A DNA stretch of 64,000 nt from Solenopsis invicta. Taxonomy: Eukaryota > Arthropoda > Insecta > Hymenoptera > Formicidae. Numbering within the stretch: the stretch's first letter is position 1; each line of letters starts with the position of its first letter. The notes beneath the pieces were generated by a model, which did no database searches, was not told where the DNA came from, and saw only the letters and a program-made list of their open reading frames with translations. The stretch spans positions 25,511,770 through 25,575,769 of the forward strand of contig NC_052669.1 of the NCBI RefSeq assembly GCF_016802725.1. Reading direction: 5' to 3'. The position numbers were made by a program, and so were the translations under genes. Positions 14,101 through 25,271 of the stretch are shown here, piece after piece.

Positions 14101-15570
14101 GCGCGGGCGTTCCAATTGAAATCAGTATTAAGTTGATAATCAAGTTATAACTAGCAAAGTTTTTTTCACGACGTGTGTATCGTACTTGAATCTTAGTGAA
14201 AAAATAATGCAAAGATGAGACAGCTCTAAATCGGTATCGATCAAAATAGTAAAAAATAATGCCAATTTTGATCGAACATAAGAAATTTTATAAAAGCAAC
14301 TCTAACATGTTGTAACGAATAATACAAAAAGTTTTAAAAATTTTTACAAAAAAAAGGATACCAATAACAAACTTAAAACTACATTTCTGTATTCAATTCC
14401 GTAAGTATGGAAATCTAAGCTTTCTGAAGCGTCACACAACAAAAATTATATGTGATTAACAATTGTTATTAACAATAACAAAAAAATTTTTTAACAAATC
14501 TTTTAAAAATATTTAAAAAAAAAACTTTAAATATGACTTAAGAAGTTCAATACGTGTAAATTTATCAAATTTATTAATCTATTATTTAATTTTTATATTG
14601 TTACAATATATAGGCTCTTTTAATAAAAAAAATTATAAACAATAGTTTATAATAGTATATAATTTTAAAAAATTAATGTTGCAATGCGCTCAAAAATATT
14701 CCTAATTTTATACTGTGTCATTATCATACTTAATAAAGATATTTTCCAAAATAAAATATGCGATATACATTGTATAATTTCTACATATTTAAAAAAATGT
14801 CTTAAATAAAACTAGCAATTAAACGGCACATAATTGAGAAAAACTGTTTTTTTTTCTTTTTTCTTATGGTTTTCGAAGTCTTCAATTATTGTACTGAAAA
14901 AGCAATATCAAATGTCTGGCTACGATTAAACCAATTTTTAGATATTTTCTGTCATTACTGACGTTATTTCACAGCAATAAAGTGTTTTTATAACAGCCTG
15001 GTGTAAACAATCAAGGCTTGTCGAAGTATCGATTAATATTTTGAACAACTTTATTTTTTTACAATTTCGACCTACTAAAATAACAAAAAAAAGTTATATT
15101 TGAACAGCGTGATTTCGGTGGAGAAAATTCAACTTTTAAAGTTGATTTCAATTAACAAAAAATTTTGAGCTTAATTAGCGCCGAATATCGGTCAGTAATA
15201 AATACCACAAAAATACATCAAGAGGTTGAAATAGATTAAGCGATTACAGACGTCGAGTTAGATCGTCATTCACCTCACGCGAGCGTTCACTCGGATTTCA
15301 AAAAGGCAATCGCGAAGAACGGCCATTTCCAAGTCACGCGTCACCGCGAAGGGAGTGGACGATGGATACTAGAGAAGCGTACTCACGTTGCTATCCCGGC
15401 GGGTGGGCACATTGCCCGCGGGCGTCGATGAGGAGCAACGCTGAAGAACGAGCTACCGTACTCCGGGCGTCCTATGCACCGAACACGAGGACTTGGCGCG
15501 CCGTGCCGATTTACCCGCAGCAGTCCCCAGTCCTCGCTGCGTGGACGTAGCGCACCCGCACATATCCCCG

Positions 15571-15625
15571 ACGTCGTCGTCGTCGTCGTCGTTGTCGTTA
15601 TCGCCGTCGTCGTCGTCGTCGTCGA

Positions 15626-15657
<32 letters not shown>

Positions 15658-15719
15658 TCGTTGTCGTCGTCGTCGTCGTCGCGGTCGTCGTCGTCGTCGC
15701 GGTCGTCGTCGTCGTTGCT

Positions 15720-15769
<50 letters not shown>

Positions 15770-15880
15770 TGCGGTCGTCGTCGCGGTCGTCGTCGTCGTC
15801 GTCGTCGTCGTTGTCTCCGTCACCGTCGTCAACGCGGTCGCGGTAGCGGTCGCGGTCGCGGTAGCGGTCGTCGTCGCGTA
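15571..15880. repeat. Interrupted (GTC)n trinucleotide tract, about 310 bp
   Basis: GTC/CGT/TCG units run for about 100 triplets with scattered GTT, GCC, GCG and CTG interruptions that keep the triplet phase. Read on the plus strand the three frames give Val, Ser or Arg runs. On the minus strand they give Asp, Thr or Arg runs. All substitutions and no frame-breaking indels over most of the tract fit replication-slippage growth followed by point mutation. It lies in the CpG-rich island and could be transcribed as a 5' UTR. Confidence 0.9.
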
Positions 15881-16662
15881 CGTCGCCGCGACGTATCGTA
15901 ACGACAACTGGTCGTCGACACGCGCCTCGTCAACCGGGTAATGGCCTTTGGTAGTTACCCGGCGGTCGACCGCACTGCGGGTACGCGTAGGCGAACAGCC
16001 GGCCGGCCGGCAGTAGTAACCCGTAACACGAGGGATTGGTAGACGGCGCACCACCACACCAACACCCACCAGACGCACCACCGACGACGGATACAGATAG
16101 CTCCGAGAGGAAGAGATCCGGACGGCACAACAGCACTGCTTCTAACGATTGAGGAGACGCGCGACCGTTGCCTCCGCTACCAGGTCTTCGACGGCCCGAG
16201 GAACGAGGAACTTCCGGGGGCAGCGAGAATCGGGGCGAGCACAACTGCCATCTTCAACAGTGTCGTCAGCGTGGCAAGGATCATCGACTCGGTCGTCATC
16301 GGCAGCAGTGGCATCTTGCTCGTCGCGGACGTGCTCATCTTCATCATCGTCATCGTCGTCGTCATTGAGCTCCTCGACAACGGCGCGATCGGCGCGATCC
16401 TCGTGTCGACAGTCGTCGCAGCGATCATCGGCATCACGCTCGTCGTAGTCGTGTTCGTGACAATTGGGCTCGCGCGCGACCTCCTCGGTCGTACCTTCGT
16501 CATGCTCGTAGAACGGGAATTCCGTGACGCGGGCCAGCTCGCCATACCTCACGGAATCCAGCGGCCCCTGCCAGCCGCCAGGTCGACGACTGCGGATCCC
16601 GTTTACGGCCTCCCGGTGCTGCGCCGATGATCGGAAGTTTCACCCGACAATGCGATCCGTGA

Positions 16663-16715
16663 ACCACCACCACCACCACCACCACCACCACCACCACCAC
16701 CGCCACCACCGCCAC
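16663..16715. repeat. (CCA)n trinucleotide tract
   Basis: About 17 CAC/CCA triplets with CGC interruptions at the 3' end. One plus-strand frame would read poly-His. It belongs to the same GC-rich island as the GTC tract. Confidence 0.9.
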
Positions 16716-16969
16716 TATTATCAACGCCGTACGTACAACGGTCGCACCGATATCACGCGCGGCGACAACGACTCCCTTCCGCCACCACCGCCGCCACCAC
16801 GGTTTCTCGATGATCTCTCTCGTTCTTCTCGCCGACACCGCTCTCGGATTCCAGTTATTTGCGAGCGACGATGCGGCACGCGCGGCAGCTCGCATAAGCG
16901 GCGGCCGCCTCTTCCACGAGGCCGACGACGATCATTCACCTAGAGAGCACCCACCACTACACCACTACC

Positions 16970-16999
16970 GCCACCACCACCACCACCACCACCATCACC
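16970..16999. repeat. (CCA)n trinucleotide tract, second copy
   Basis: About ten CAC triplets, with one CAT. It is the second short CCA tract in the island. Confidence 0.9.
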
Positions 17000-17891
17000 A
17001 CTGGCCACCGCCACCCTGAAGCCGCCGCCACGCTGACCTCCTCTACTGACTTTCGTCTCCTCTGACACACCTTTCACCTCCGATCACCTTCTCTTCCTCG
17101 TCCCTATCCCCCTCGTTCTTTCTACCAGTCGGCTCGCGTATCCGACACATCTACCCAACTAGACGAAACGCCAGTAACCCGGCGGTTCGTAGCATTCCGA
17201 TCAACGTTGGATACCGCTCAACCTCTTCTTTCATGATTCCGCCCGTTGTTTCGAGCTTTCGCTCGCGACACGAGCCACCGTTACCGTGCTCCAACTTACA
17301 CCGCGCCACTCGCGATTGTTGCCTGGCCCAACATACGGTACTCCACTATTTTCACTCGCGATCCGCTACCGCCTATTTCGCTCACCCGGCGGATCCAAGC
17401 TGCTCGACTCTCCCTCGACCACTCGGTCTTCTCCTCGGTCTCCCACCTTGCTACTGTTTCACGCGCTTACGTGCATGCGTGCTCACGCACGATTACGGAA
17501 GCGCCGTATAAGGTGTGTTTGTGTACGTGCGTAAGTACGTCGTGCGTGCGTGCGTACGTGCGTATGTCACTCTCTTTCTCTCTTTATTTTTTTCTCGATA
17601 TACGCGTTCTTTTAATTCTTGCACTACTGCGAGTCCTGCACCAGGAAGTCGTGTCGGTGCAGCAGGCAGGCACTCCCAGGACGTGTCTCTCTCTCTGGCA
17701 ATGTTCCGACCGAGCAACCCACCTTAGCACTGACGCTCTGCCCGTTTCGGGGGGTGTTGTGGCGAGAGCCGTGCCTCTCTCTCTTTCTCTCTCGCCTTCT
17801 ATCTCTCTCCCTCTTGCTCGCAGACTCTTCTCTCTCTCTCTTCCTTGCTCTCCTATCCGCCCGTCGAATACCCTCTCGCTCCCTTCTCTGT

Positions 17892-17930
<39 letters not shown>
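17892..17930. repeat. (CT)n polypyrimidine microsatellite
   Basis: About 39 bp of uninterrupted CT, flanked for some 300 bp on each side by shorter CTCT runs. It is a mirror-symmetric polypyrimidine tract. Confidence 0.95.
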
Positions 17931-17932
<2 letters not shown>

Positions 17933-18560
17933 CCTCCGTCCCTACCTATGTCGCCTCGCGTTCTCCGCTCCACGGTTAGAGTCTCTCTCTCCACGGTTAG
18001 AGCCCCGCCACACAAGCTACCCTGCGCCCCGGGAGCCAATACCAACCCATGTGGAAGCCCCGACGCGAGACGTCGGCGATGACTTGCGAAGCCAGCCGAA
18101 CCTAGCCGAGCCACCACCCCTCTTTCCCACTCGTTCTGACACCCTACTGCCGAGGGTGAGCCAACGAGCACCCTACCACGCAGGTGCCGCCCCTGAAAGC
18201 TCGCCAAGCCCGCAAAACACAACGCCGCGCGGCCATGTGGCAGCACCGACAGGACCGGCTACGAGAACGCTCGAGATGCACCGAGCCCGCACGATTCGCC
18301 CTCGATATAACGCGAGACCATGTGGAAACCTCGAGGCGACGACGCGCCGACAGGAACGTACACGCGTTCGTACCCCCTTGAATCCATTCTCTCCATCCCC
18401 TGGGTGGCCTCGAATAAACGCGAGATCGTTGTTGACGCGAGATCGCGTATCCTTCTAACGCTCGTTTGCGTGATTGACTGACGCTCGCGCGATACCATCA
18501 CCTGCTTTTGATTAACCTGCTTAGAGCGACTAAAACTTGTTTGATGCATTAACAAACTTG

Positions 18561-19838
18561 ACGTCATCGCGATGTCAAGTGTTTCTACGATTTTACTTCA
18601 TTTCAATGTAATTAATTTTAATAAAAATGTTAAGATTTAGCCAAGATATAACGGAGATCCATTATAGCTATTTTAGCTACTAAAAGTAAATTCTTTTTCA
18701 ACATGTTCTGTTTGAGAGAAATTTACAATATTGTAAAAAGAGATTTACATAATTTGTAAAATAATATGTATTAATAATTAGTATTCGATTTATATTTATA
18801 AAGTAATCTGTAATATAAACACTTTCAATTAATACGTTAATTGGCCTCGACATTTCATCCGTATTTGACACATCTTCGTTTCGAAAATATCAATTTTTAT
18901 TGATTTGATAAACGTAAATTAAAAAATATTGCGGAAATATTGACTAATTATATATTATTTCATCTTTTGACATAAATCATAGATGTTACTATCAAACACT
19001 GTATAACCTAAAATAGCTGCAACAATTCAATGGAGGTGCAATTTTCCTTGCATGTTACGTTCCGCGCAAAGACCGACTTCCATTACTTGATTACCAGCTT
19101 TCCGTCGCGCTCGCGTTTCAAAATAGCGGAGGATGTAAAATAGCGAGGCTTGAATCCTTTAAACACAGGAATCTTTGAAATACGCATTGCGATGTGAAAA
19201 GGCTGTCAGTCGTTAAACTTTATTACAGTATGCAGTATTATGAAACAAAGCCGTTTGCAGTCGAAGCACGAACGTAGCCGTATGCAACATATTACATCCG
19301 CCCATCTCTCTTTAGATTGGAAGCGCGAAATTTCCAGATAGGGTTCTCATCACGGCATCATTGTTAACAGTAACTCGTCAAAGTGCCAAGAATTCAGGCA
19401 GGTGATTAATGAGACGTTTATGTGTCAAAAAGTTGGGCTGTTCACGCAATATACGGCTCTCGGTAGAAAAGACCGATTCGCGTACGGCACTGAACACGAG
19501 GATTGCCGAGAATCGGCGAGCCGCCCTGTATTCTCGTCTCTCTATTCCTCAGCATCCCTATCTCTATCTCCCTCGCCTCCCTTTCTCCTGCTCTAGTCTG
19601 TGTGTTCAGCAACCCCGCATCCTACCCCCGACCTCCCCATCGTTGTTCTCTCCACGAGGTATCCTAGTCGATACTGACACTAGTGGTGCGAGGTCGACTC
19701 GTCAGAGGGTGCTGAAGGGAGTGCAGAAATGGAGAGATGAGGCGCGGGGGATGATGCAAAAGTAAAAAAAAAAGAACCAAAGACGCTCCCCAATCTCACC
19801 CCTTTTGCCGCTACCGCTCAAATGTACACGTTTCATCC

Positions 19839-19898
<60 letters not shown>

Positions 19899-22390
19899 CT
19901 CTCTGTCAACCTGTCTCGGTTCCGTTCCCCGTCTGTCCCGCCGCTAGAATCGCGCGGCTAGAATAGAAAACGTCTTATCCGATATCTCCGAATGTATCGA
20001 ACATAACTTCGAGCTCTTCATCTCTCTCTCGTTTCATCATGTACTTTCGTATACACATTACGTCGCGTATATGCACATGTACCTTCGAGTACGACGACAC
20101 CGCACAATTCAGGATTATTTACGGGCATTCGTTAGAGCTTTTTGATGAAATCGTTTAATGCAATATTCGATCGCGTATATTTTAAACTCGTCTTGTATTC
20201 TCACTGACGACATCCTATATTAGAATGTGCATTCGATACGGACACATCGAACGTATGCGTTCGCGCCATTTCTTGACCGTATTCCGAACGCTAAATGCGG
20301 CTACTTCATTCTGGGCTTTATTTATGCAATATGAATATCAGAGGGGTTAGGTGTAAAAATGGAATGAACGAATCACCACGCTTTTAACCGCACCGAAAGT
20401 CAAATACGCAATGAAAATACCCTATGATCCTTTCATTCTTTTAGACTGGCACTTTCATTCGTACATGCAACTTGAAAGGCTATTAATAATATCGCTGATT
20501 ATTTTAAAATCATCAAGTTTAAGAGAACGTGAGAGAAAATTTTCATAATTGCTAATAATAAAATGCGTTAACGATTTAGAAGTGAATAGAAAGATCTGTC
20601 AATGGCTAACACGAAAAAAGAAGTAGATATATAAAAAGGATATCCGTAAAGAAGATCTGAAAGCGTTTTCCGATATCTCAAATAGTTTCGAAATAGTTCC
20701 GCTCGATATTCTCTCCGCGTTATCGGATGTATCAGTCCTTTTATCTAACTAAATATATGTGTCCGTATATCTTGTTATAACGCGAGAAATGTAAGAACAT
20801 CTTTGCCATAGGTGTAATTTATAGAGGATCGTGATAAAAATCGTATATCATCAGTAAATTAAAACTGCCCTAGGATGATTTATGATGGATTAAATGCCGA
20901 AACTCACGGAGAAGTGCTAATTATTCGGCGCGACGTTAATCGGAGTGCAGAATGTTTCGAATTAACGAAAACGTCGGTTACAGCGAACCGTGCGAGACGA
21001 CCTCAGATATGTAACAGCCTGCAGCACGCCGGTCTGATAGGGTATGTGTGAGGTATTTCCGGTAGCTGGTATCCACACGGATTCCCCAAAGTAAACGGTA
21101 TGCGTGAAGTTCTTGTTTCGCGGCACCGACAGTAGAATTCCTCGAGGGCCCGGGCAATTGTGCGATGCCTTTGCACGACACACGGATACGTGTGTCCCCG
21201 CTTTTCCCCGCCGCGCAATCTGATCGAAGCTTACTCGCGAAAATTCGATAGAATTCGAAACAGTTGGCGGAACCAACGGGTTTTCGCGCGCCATGCGCAC
21301 AAAGACGCATCTGAATGAAACATTATATAGATCTCAACGATATCAATAATTCATGTATCAATGTGACGGTGGTCGACTATGTGAAAACCTCGCCCGCGAT
21401 CTAATACTAACTTACATCGAGAAACCGATTCCATACACATTTCGCGAGAAAACGAAAACCATCCATATAGTTGGATTTAATCATCATCGCGGTGAGAAAC
21501 GGGCAAAAGGCTGTCTCGTCACCGTTAACTCCTCCCATTTCTCAATCGCATTTGGAGAATGCAATCTTCTTTTATTAAGTCTTAATGGACACGTTACTTT
21601 TATAGATCGATGTATTGCGCCGCGCGCCGCGTGGCATGGTGCATTGCACACGAAATGCGGTTACGACGTACGTGAAAATGCACTTTGCCGGCCGCAAATT
21701 TGCTTGTGTCTATAAAGTCTAATGTTAAATCATATTAAAGATTTATCGCATATTTGTAGAATTTATACATGCGATACTTGTCACAAAAACGATTTAACAA
21801 CACGACAAATTCTCGCTATTCATTTTACGAGTATGCTTTATATAAGCGCAGCAATTAAACTGTCAACGCACTTTATTTTTTATTTTTCCTTTTTGTATTG
21901 TAATTTCTGTGCATTGCCACGCATTATTGTTTTCAAATGTTTTAAACAAAATTATTGACATTTCCGTGTATAAGGTAATACTGTTGCATGCGTGAGCACG
22001 AAAGTGGAAACGATCTGGGAATAGCCCGACGCGTGCCGAATACTAGACGTATTTCCCTAAGGTATTCTCAATTCAAAAAGATAGATAGGCCGGTTCGGAG
22101 TATCGACATTCTCGATAGATTCACACACTCAATTATTCTAATCAAAAAATATAAAAGTCATTCAAATAAAATGACACAAGAAGAAGGGCATTTGTTCCGT
22201 ATTTTTCGTGTCAAACTCAATTTTATATTGCCTATTAAAACGCGTAGATACAAAAAACGGTCCTATTTATAAAAATTATTTTCAAACGTATGTCAAAAAT
22301 CCATTTTTTAAAACTAGTAAAAAATAAAAAGACAATTAGTGACAAATAATATACAACAAATAAGTAACTAACTTGGTTTGGTGTTTGATA
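18561..22390. other. Intergenic spacer with mixed-composition patches
   Basis: AT-rich from 18.6 to 19.0 kb, then more balanced sequence to about 22.0 kb. A pyrimidine-rich zone at 19.55-19.95 kb contains the CT microsatellite. Two clusters of open frames (20962-21310 minus, 21353-21715 plus) have no recognisable motif. In the minus-strand cluster two or three frames are open at once, which argues against simple coding. This may be an ancient regulatory or UTR region. Confidence 0.45.
19841..19894. repeat. (CT)n microsatellite
   Basis: About 54 bp of CT dinucleotide in a longer pyrimidine-rich zone. Confidence 0.95.
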
Positions 22391-22709
22391 CCTCCCAAGT
22401 TTCCTCCTCCTCCTCTCAGATCCGTTGTTGAGTTTTCTCTCGTTGCACTCGCGGAACACTCGCGTTAAATATACTAAAATGGCGCCCGTGGATTAATTAA
22501 GTCTATAAGAGTCTTTCGAGTCCATTAATCCAGTTACTTTAAACGGCACTTCCGGAAAAATCGCGCGACGCGACGAACCGGCTGCGGTTCGTTTATTTTA
22601 AGTCTAAGTCGGCGACGATGAGTGGTGTTCTCTTCTCGTCGTTTTTCACCTCGAAGAACATCTGTAACATACGATATCCATTGGTTAGATAGGCTAGATA
22701 TGTTATAAA
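22391..22709. repeat. Duplicated unit, copy A (promoter-like)
   Basis: This segment recurs, diverged and interrupted, at 24131-24264 plus 25069-25271. Shared blocks in order include the (TCC)n-CTCTCAGA tract, the ACACTCGCG-nn-AAnnATATACTAAA block, a central GGCACT-CC-GA-AA-n-CGCGCGACGCGAC block, CGTTTATTTTA and the distal GAACATCTG / GnCnAGATATGTTAT block. Read on the minus strand it looks like a promoter plus a purine-rich 5' exon (GAGAGGAGGAGGAGG) with a GTATCA donor-like site. The host unit is unidentified. Confidence 0.6.
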
Positions 22710-22715
22710 CCCTGT

Positions 22716-22953
22716 ACTGAAAAAAATACTGGTAATAAATACCAAATATAATGAAATATTATCAATTAAATATTTGGTCATTGTAACCAAAAATAATTTT
22801 TTTTTTTTAATATTTAGTAAACTTATATCAAATTTGGTAATATTTACGAAACACTTGGAAAAATAAAATTATTTTTGGTTATATTGACAAAATATTTAAT
22901 TAATATTATTTCACTATATATTTGGTAGTTATTACTTGATTTCTTTTTCAGTG
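22716..22953. mobile_element. MITE-like palindromic element, copy 1
   Basis: The two halves are near-complete inverted repeats. The left end reads ACTGAAAAAAATACTGGTAA and the reverse complement of the right end reads ACACTGAAAAAGAAATCAAG. The similarity continues through ACCAAATATA, TCAATTAAATATT and AACCAAAAATAATTT blocks to the centre. There is no coding capacity. It is the first of three related elements in 800 bp. The superfamily is not determined because target-site duplications are unclear. Confidence 0.75.
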
Positions 22954-23080
22954 TGTATATGTTGTATACATCATTTCAACTCACCTGGAGGTTGTCTGGC
23001 AGGCTTCATCTTCTTCCTCTCCGATCATCAACAGGATTGCATTAATTCGCAAAAATACGATTACGATCGCGCGATGATAT

Positions 23081-23319
23081 ACTAAAAAAAAATCTGATAA
23101 TAATCAAATGTATAGTGAAATAATATCAATTAAATATTTTGTCATTATGTCCAAAAATAATAATTTTATTTTCCTAAATGTTTAGTAAGTATTACCAAAT
23201 TTGGTATAACTTTACTAAATATTTAGAAAAGTAAAATTACTTTCGGTTACATTGAAATAGTTAATTGATACTATTACACTATATATTTGGTGCTTATTAC
23301 CAAACTTTATTTTCAATGT
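23081..23319. mobile_element. MITE-like palindromic element, copy 2
   Basis: Same family as the element at 22716-22953 with the same internal blocks (TAGTGAAATAATATCAATTA, ACCAAATATATAGTG on the opposite arm). The centre is the perfect palindrome ACCAAATTTGGT. Terminal bases have diverged (ACTAAAAAAAA versus ACATTGAAAAT on the reverse complement). It is non-coding and inserted between unique blocks of the duplicated host unit. Confidence 0.75.
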
Positions 23320-23324
23320 ACTTT

Positions 23325-23395
23325 ACATGGCACTCCCGGGGATCAATCGCGCGTGATTGGATAGTCGGTTTCCGAGAATTTGAAAAATTATTTCG
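23325..23395. repeat. Fragment of the duplicated unit, third copy
   Basis: Between MITE copies 2 and 3, the block GGCACTCCCGG-GATCAATCGCGCG resembles the central block of unit copies A (near 22545) and C (near 25100). It is short and is the least certain member of the family. If real, the unit exists in at least three copies within 3 kb. Confidence 0.4.
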
Positions 23396-23398
23396 TCC

Positions 23399-23508
23399 AC
23401 TGAAGAAAAGAGTTTAGTAATATTTTTGGTAATATCTATTAATCAAATGTTTAATTGACATTATTTAAGTCAACATTTAGTAGCTATTAGCAAACTCTTT
23501 TTTTAGTG
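23399..23508. mobile_element. MITE-like element, internally deleted copy 3
   Basis: About 110 bp. The left end (CACTGAAGAAAAGAGTTTAG) and the reverse complement of the right end (CACTAAAAAAAGAGTTTGCT) match. Inner blocks TCAAATGTTTAATTGACATT and a matching opposite arm are shared with the longer copies, but the central portion is missing. It is a deletion derivative of the same family. Confidence 0.65.
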
Positions 23509-24130
23509 TCCTTTTCTTAGTCCTGCGCAGAATATTTGCAAAGCATAAAAATAAAATTAAAAAAATTGATTTACGACTCACCGACCCGATGCGCAACGAG
23601 CGGAGGTGCTCAGCTATGAAGCTACGGTGATTACTGTAACACACAAACAAGATTTAAAAATTAAAACTGTGCTCAAAATCAATAAATTCAAAAGTTATTT
23701 TTTATACAACCAGAGCAAGGTTTTTTTGAGTTAAAAAATATCTCTTTGACTCAAAGAAATTTGTGCACTGCTATACGGAAATGTTTTTTGACTTGAAGAA
23801 ATTTTTTGAAGAAATAGTTATTTAAATTAAACAAATAATTTATTTACTTTTAAAAAAGCTAATGACGTCATTACTTAAAATCTAATAAATTTTTATTTTC
23901 CGGAAAGGTATTTTTATTTCAATTTAAAAAAACCATGTTAAGGAAACGATTTTATCAATTTAAACTTAACGTTTCTCTGGGTGTGTATAAAATTTTATAC
24001 AAATTTCTTTTTTAAGTAGATTTTTTTTTTTAAATTTATTGCGATAAGTTTAAATGAAAAGAAGAAAGATTATTAAATTTAATAAATAAGAAATTATATT
24101 TACCCCAAGGTTGCTCCGCTGAGGCCCGAT

Positions 24131-24264
24131 GCCTCTCCCAGGCCTCCTCCTCCTCTCAGACCTCCAATTAATAAAAGTAATTAAGCCTCTTTCTTTTATT
24201 GCACACGCGAAACACTCGCGAACAATATACTAAATTTGCGCGCGTGGACTAATTATTTATTAAG
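24131..24264. repeat. Duplicated unit, copy C, proximal part
   Basis: This matches the proximal part of copy A: the CCTCCTCCTCCTCTCAGA tract, TTGCAC-CGCGnAACACTCGCG, ATATACTAAA and CGCGTGGACTAAT. The match stops at about 24264 and resumes at 25069, so about 0.8 kb was inserted here or lost from copy A. Confidence 0.6.
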
Positions 24265-25068
24265 TTTTTCGCGCGATACTGCAGCATTTCGGGTTTGTAA
24301 AACCCATGATATGAGTTCCCATTCAGAGGGATTCCCGTGGATTCAGCACCCCGAGTCGGCGAGTAGAACGCACGCGTACCCGCCCCCGAACAATGGTAAG
24401 TCCCACGCGGAAGAAAACGAAATCAATAGCATTGAATCCGACGCCTCTTGTCTCACAAAAATCACATCTAAAATTGACTCGTTCATACGCCCAGCCAACG
24501 GATCATCAAGATCAGTCCCACTGGATCTTATATCCAAGCGGCGTCGACAAGACACTCCGGCAGGACGAGAGAAGAAGGTACTCATTGCCGACGTCTAGCA
24601 TTTTAGACGAATCAGGAAATGAGAGCCAGCCTCTCGTCACAAGCTTAACCTACAAGGCCAGGTTCTGACCAAGTCAGATTAAACGTGATTCACCTAGCTC
24701 GAACCCCAGATCCAAAGAATCCAAAAAGGGTATCAAGGATCTAAGAAAGCCTTAGGATGGTGGACGAGAGCAAGAGAAGCGAGAGCGAATCCAAGGCAAC
24801 TGATCCGAACTCTTACCGCTTAGGACCGAACCGATCGTCAGAGACAGAGCGTGTAACCTCACGCAACCAGACAGCCGCGCAACATGCATACGAACATGTC
24901 GTACATGCGGCCCGGCATTACCTCGTGCACGGGCACTCGGCATGGGACGTCGCGGTGCGCCGTCTTTCTTAGCCACCATGCGCAACGCCCCAGTGAAGAG
25001 ATATTCACTGCCAAGCAGCGGGGGTGCAATTCCCAGCCCTCGAATTAGGATTCTATCGAATGGGAGTT
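24265..25068. other. 0.8 kb segment interrupting copy C, unidentified
   Basis: This segment is GC-balanced, unlike its flanks, and is absent from copy A. It has overlapping open frames (24236-24598, 24393-24668 and 24757-24972, all plus) rich in Ser, Arg and Thr. Their style resembles retroelement gag or UTR sequence, but no zinc knuckle, protease or reverse-transcriptase motif is visible. I could not find convincing terminal repeats, so a solo LTR or truncated retroelement is only a possibility. Confidence 0.35.
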
Positions 25069-25271
25069 ATGAAAAGTTCATTAGTCCAATACTTAACGGC
25101 ACTCCCGAAACAAACGCGCGACGCGACAAACCTGCTAGGCTTCGTTTATTTTATTATAAATTGGCGACGCGGCGACGGTGGGTGTTGGCTTTCTTTCATC
25201 GTTGGATTTTTATGAGAAACATCTGAAAGATATAATTAAGACATTCAGTGAATAGGCCAGATATGTTATAC
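25069..25271. repeat. Duplicated unit, copy C, distal part
   Basis: This resumes the match to copy A: TTCATTAGTCCA, TAACGGCACTCCCGAAAC, CGCGCGACGCGACAAACC, CGTTTATTTTATTATAA, GGCGACGCGGCGACG, GAAACATCTG and AGGCCAGATATGTTAT. Order and orientation agree with copy A, so the duplication was direct. Confidence 0.6.

Larger units (their letters stand above)
4221..15299. other. Long intergenic or intronic spacer
   Basis: Mostly AT-rich DNA with no recognisable protein domain on either strand. It holds (GA)n at 5851-5886, (TA)n at 11053-11107 and three mixed-composition patches: 6240-6990, 11300-11870 and 13690-14050. The 11300-11870 patch has an open frame of 124 codons (11312-11686, +) with no motif and no splice partner. 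The 13.7 kb patch is purine-rich. They could be exons or regulatory islands of an unidentified gene. I see nothing that allows a call. Confidence 0.5.
15300..18560. other. CpG-rich, low-complexity GC island
   Basis: This block of about 3.2 kb differs sharply from the AT-rich flanks: high GC, abundant CpG, trinucleotide tracts (GTC, CCA), then a pyrimidine-rich 3' part (17.5-18.0 kb) dominated by CT runs. Long open frames occur in nearly every frame on both strands because the repeats lack stop codons, so frame length is not evidence of coding. A good minus-strand splice donor (GTGAGT) sits at 15382-15387, directly below the repeat-rich block. My preferred reading is the promoter and 5' exon region of a large gene, possibly minus-strand. 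The gene is not identified. Confidence 0.5.

Noticed and set aside
15383..16081. 232-codon minus-strand Thr-rich open frame
   Set aside because: It is produced by the (GTC)n tract. Other frames on both strands are also open, and it has no domain. The splice donor at its end is kept as a separate observation.
17246..18458. Two plus-strand frames of about 280 codons
   Set aside because: They run through CT-rich low-complexity DNA, overlap each other in different frames, and translate to Ser/Leu/Pro/Arg repeats. Absence of stops is a composition effect.
23707..23985. Possible mariner-type element with CCAGAG-like ends
   Set aside because: The ends (CAACCAGAGCAAGG and, on the other strand, CACACCCAGAGAAACG) are only partly similar and the interior gives no support.
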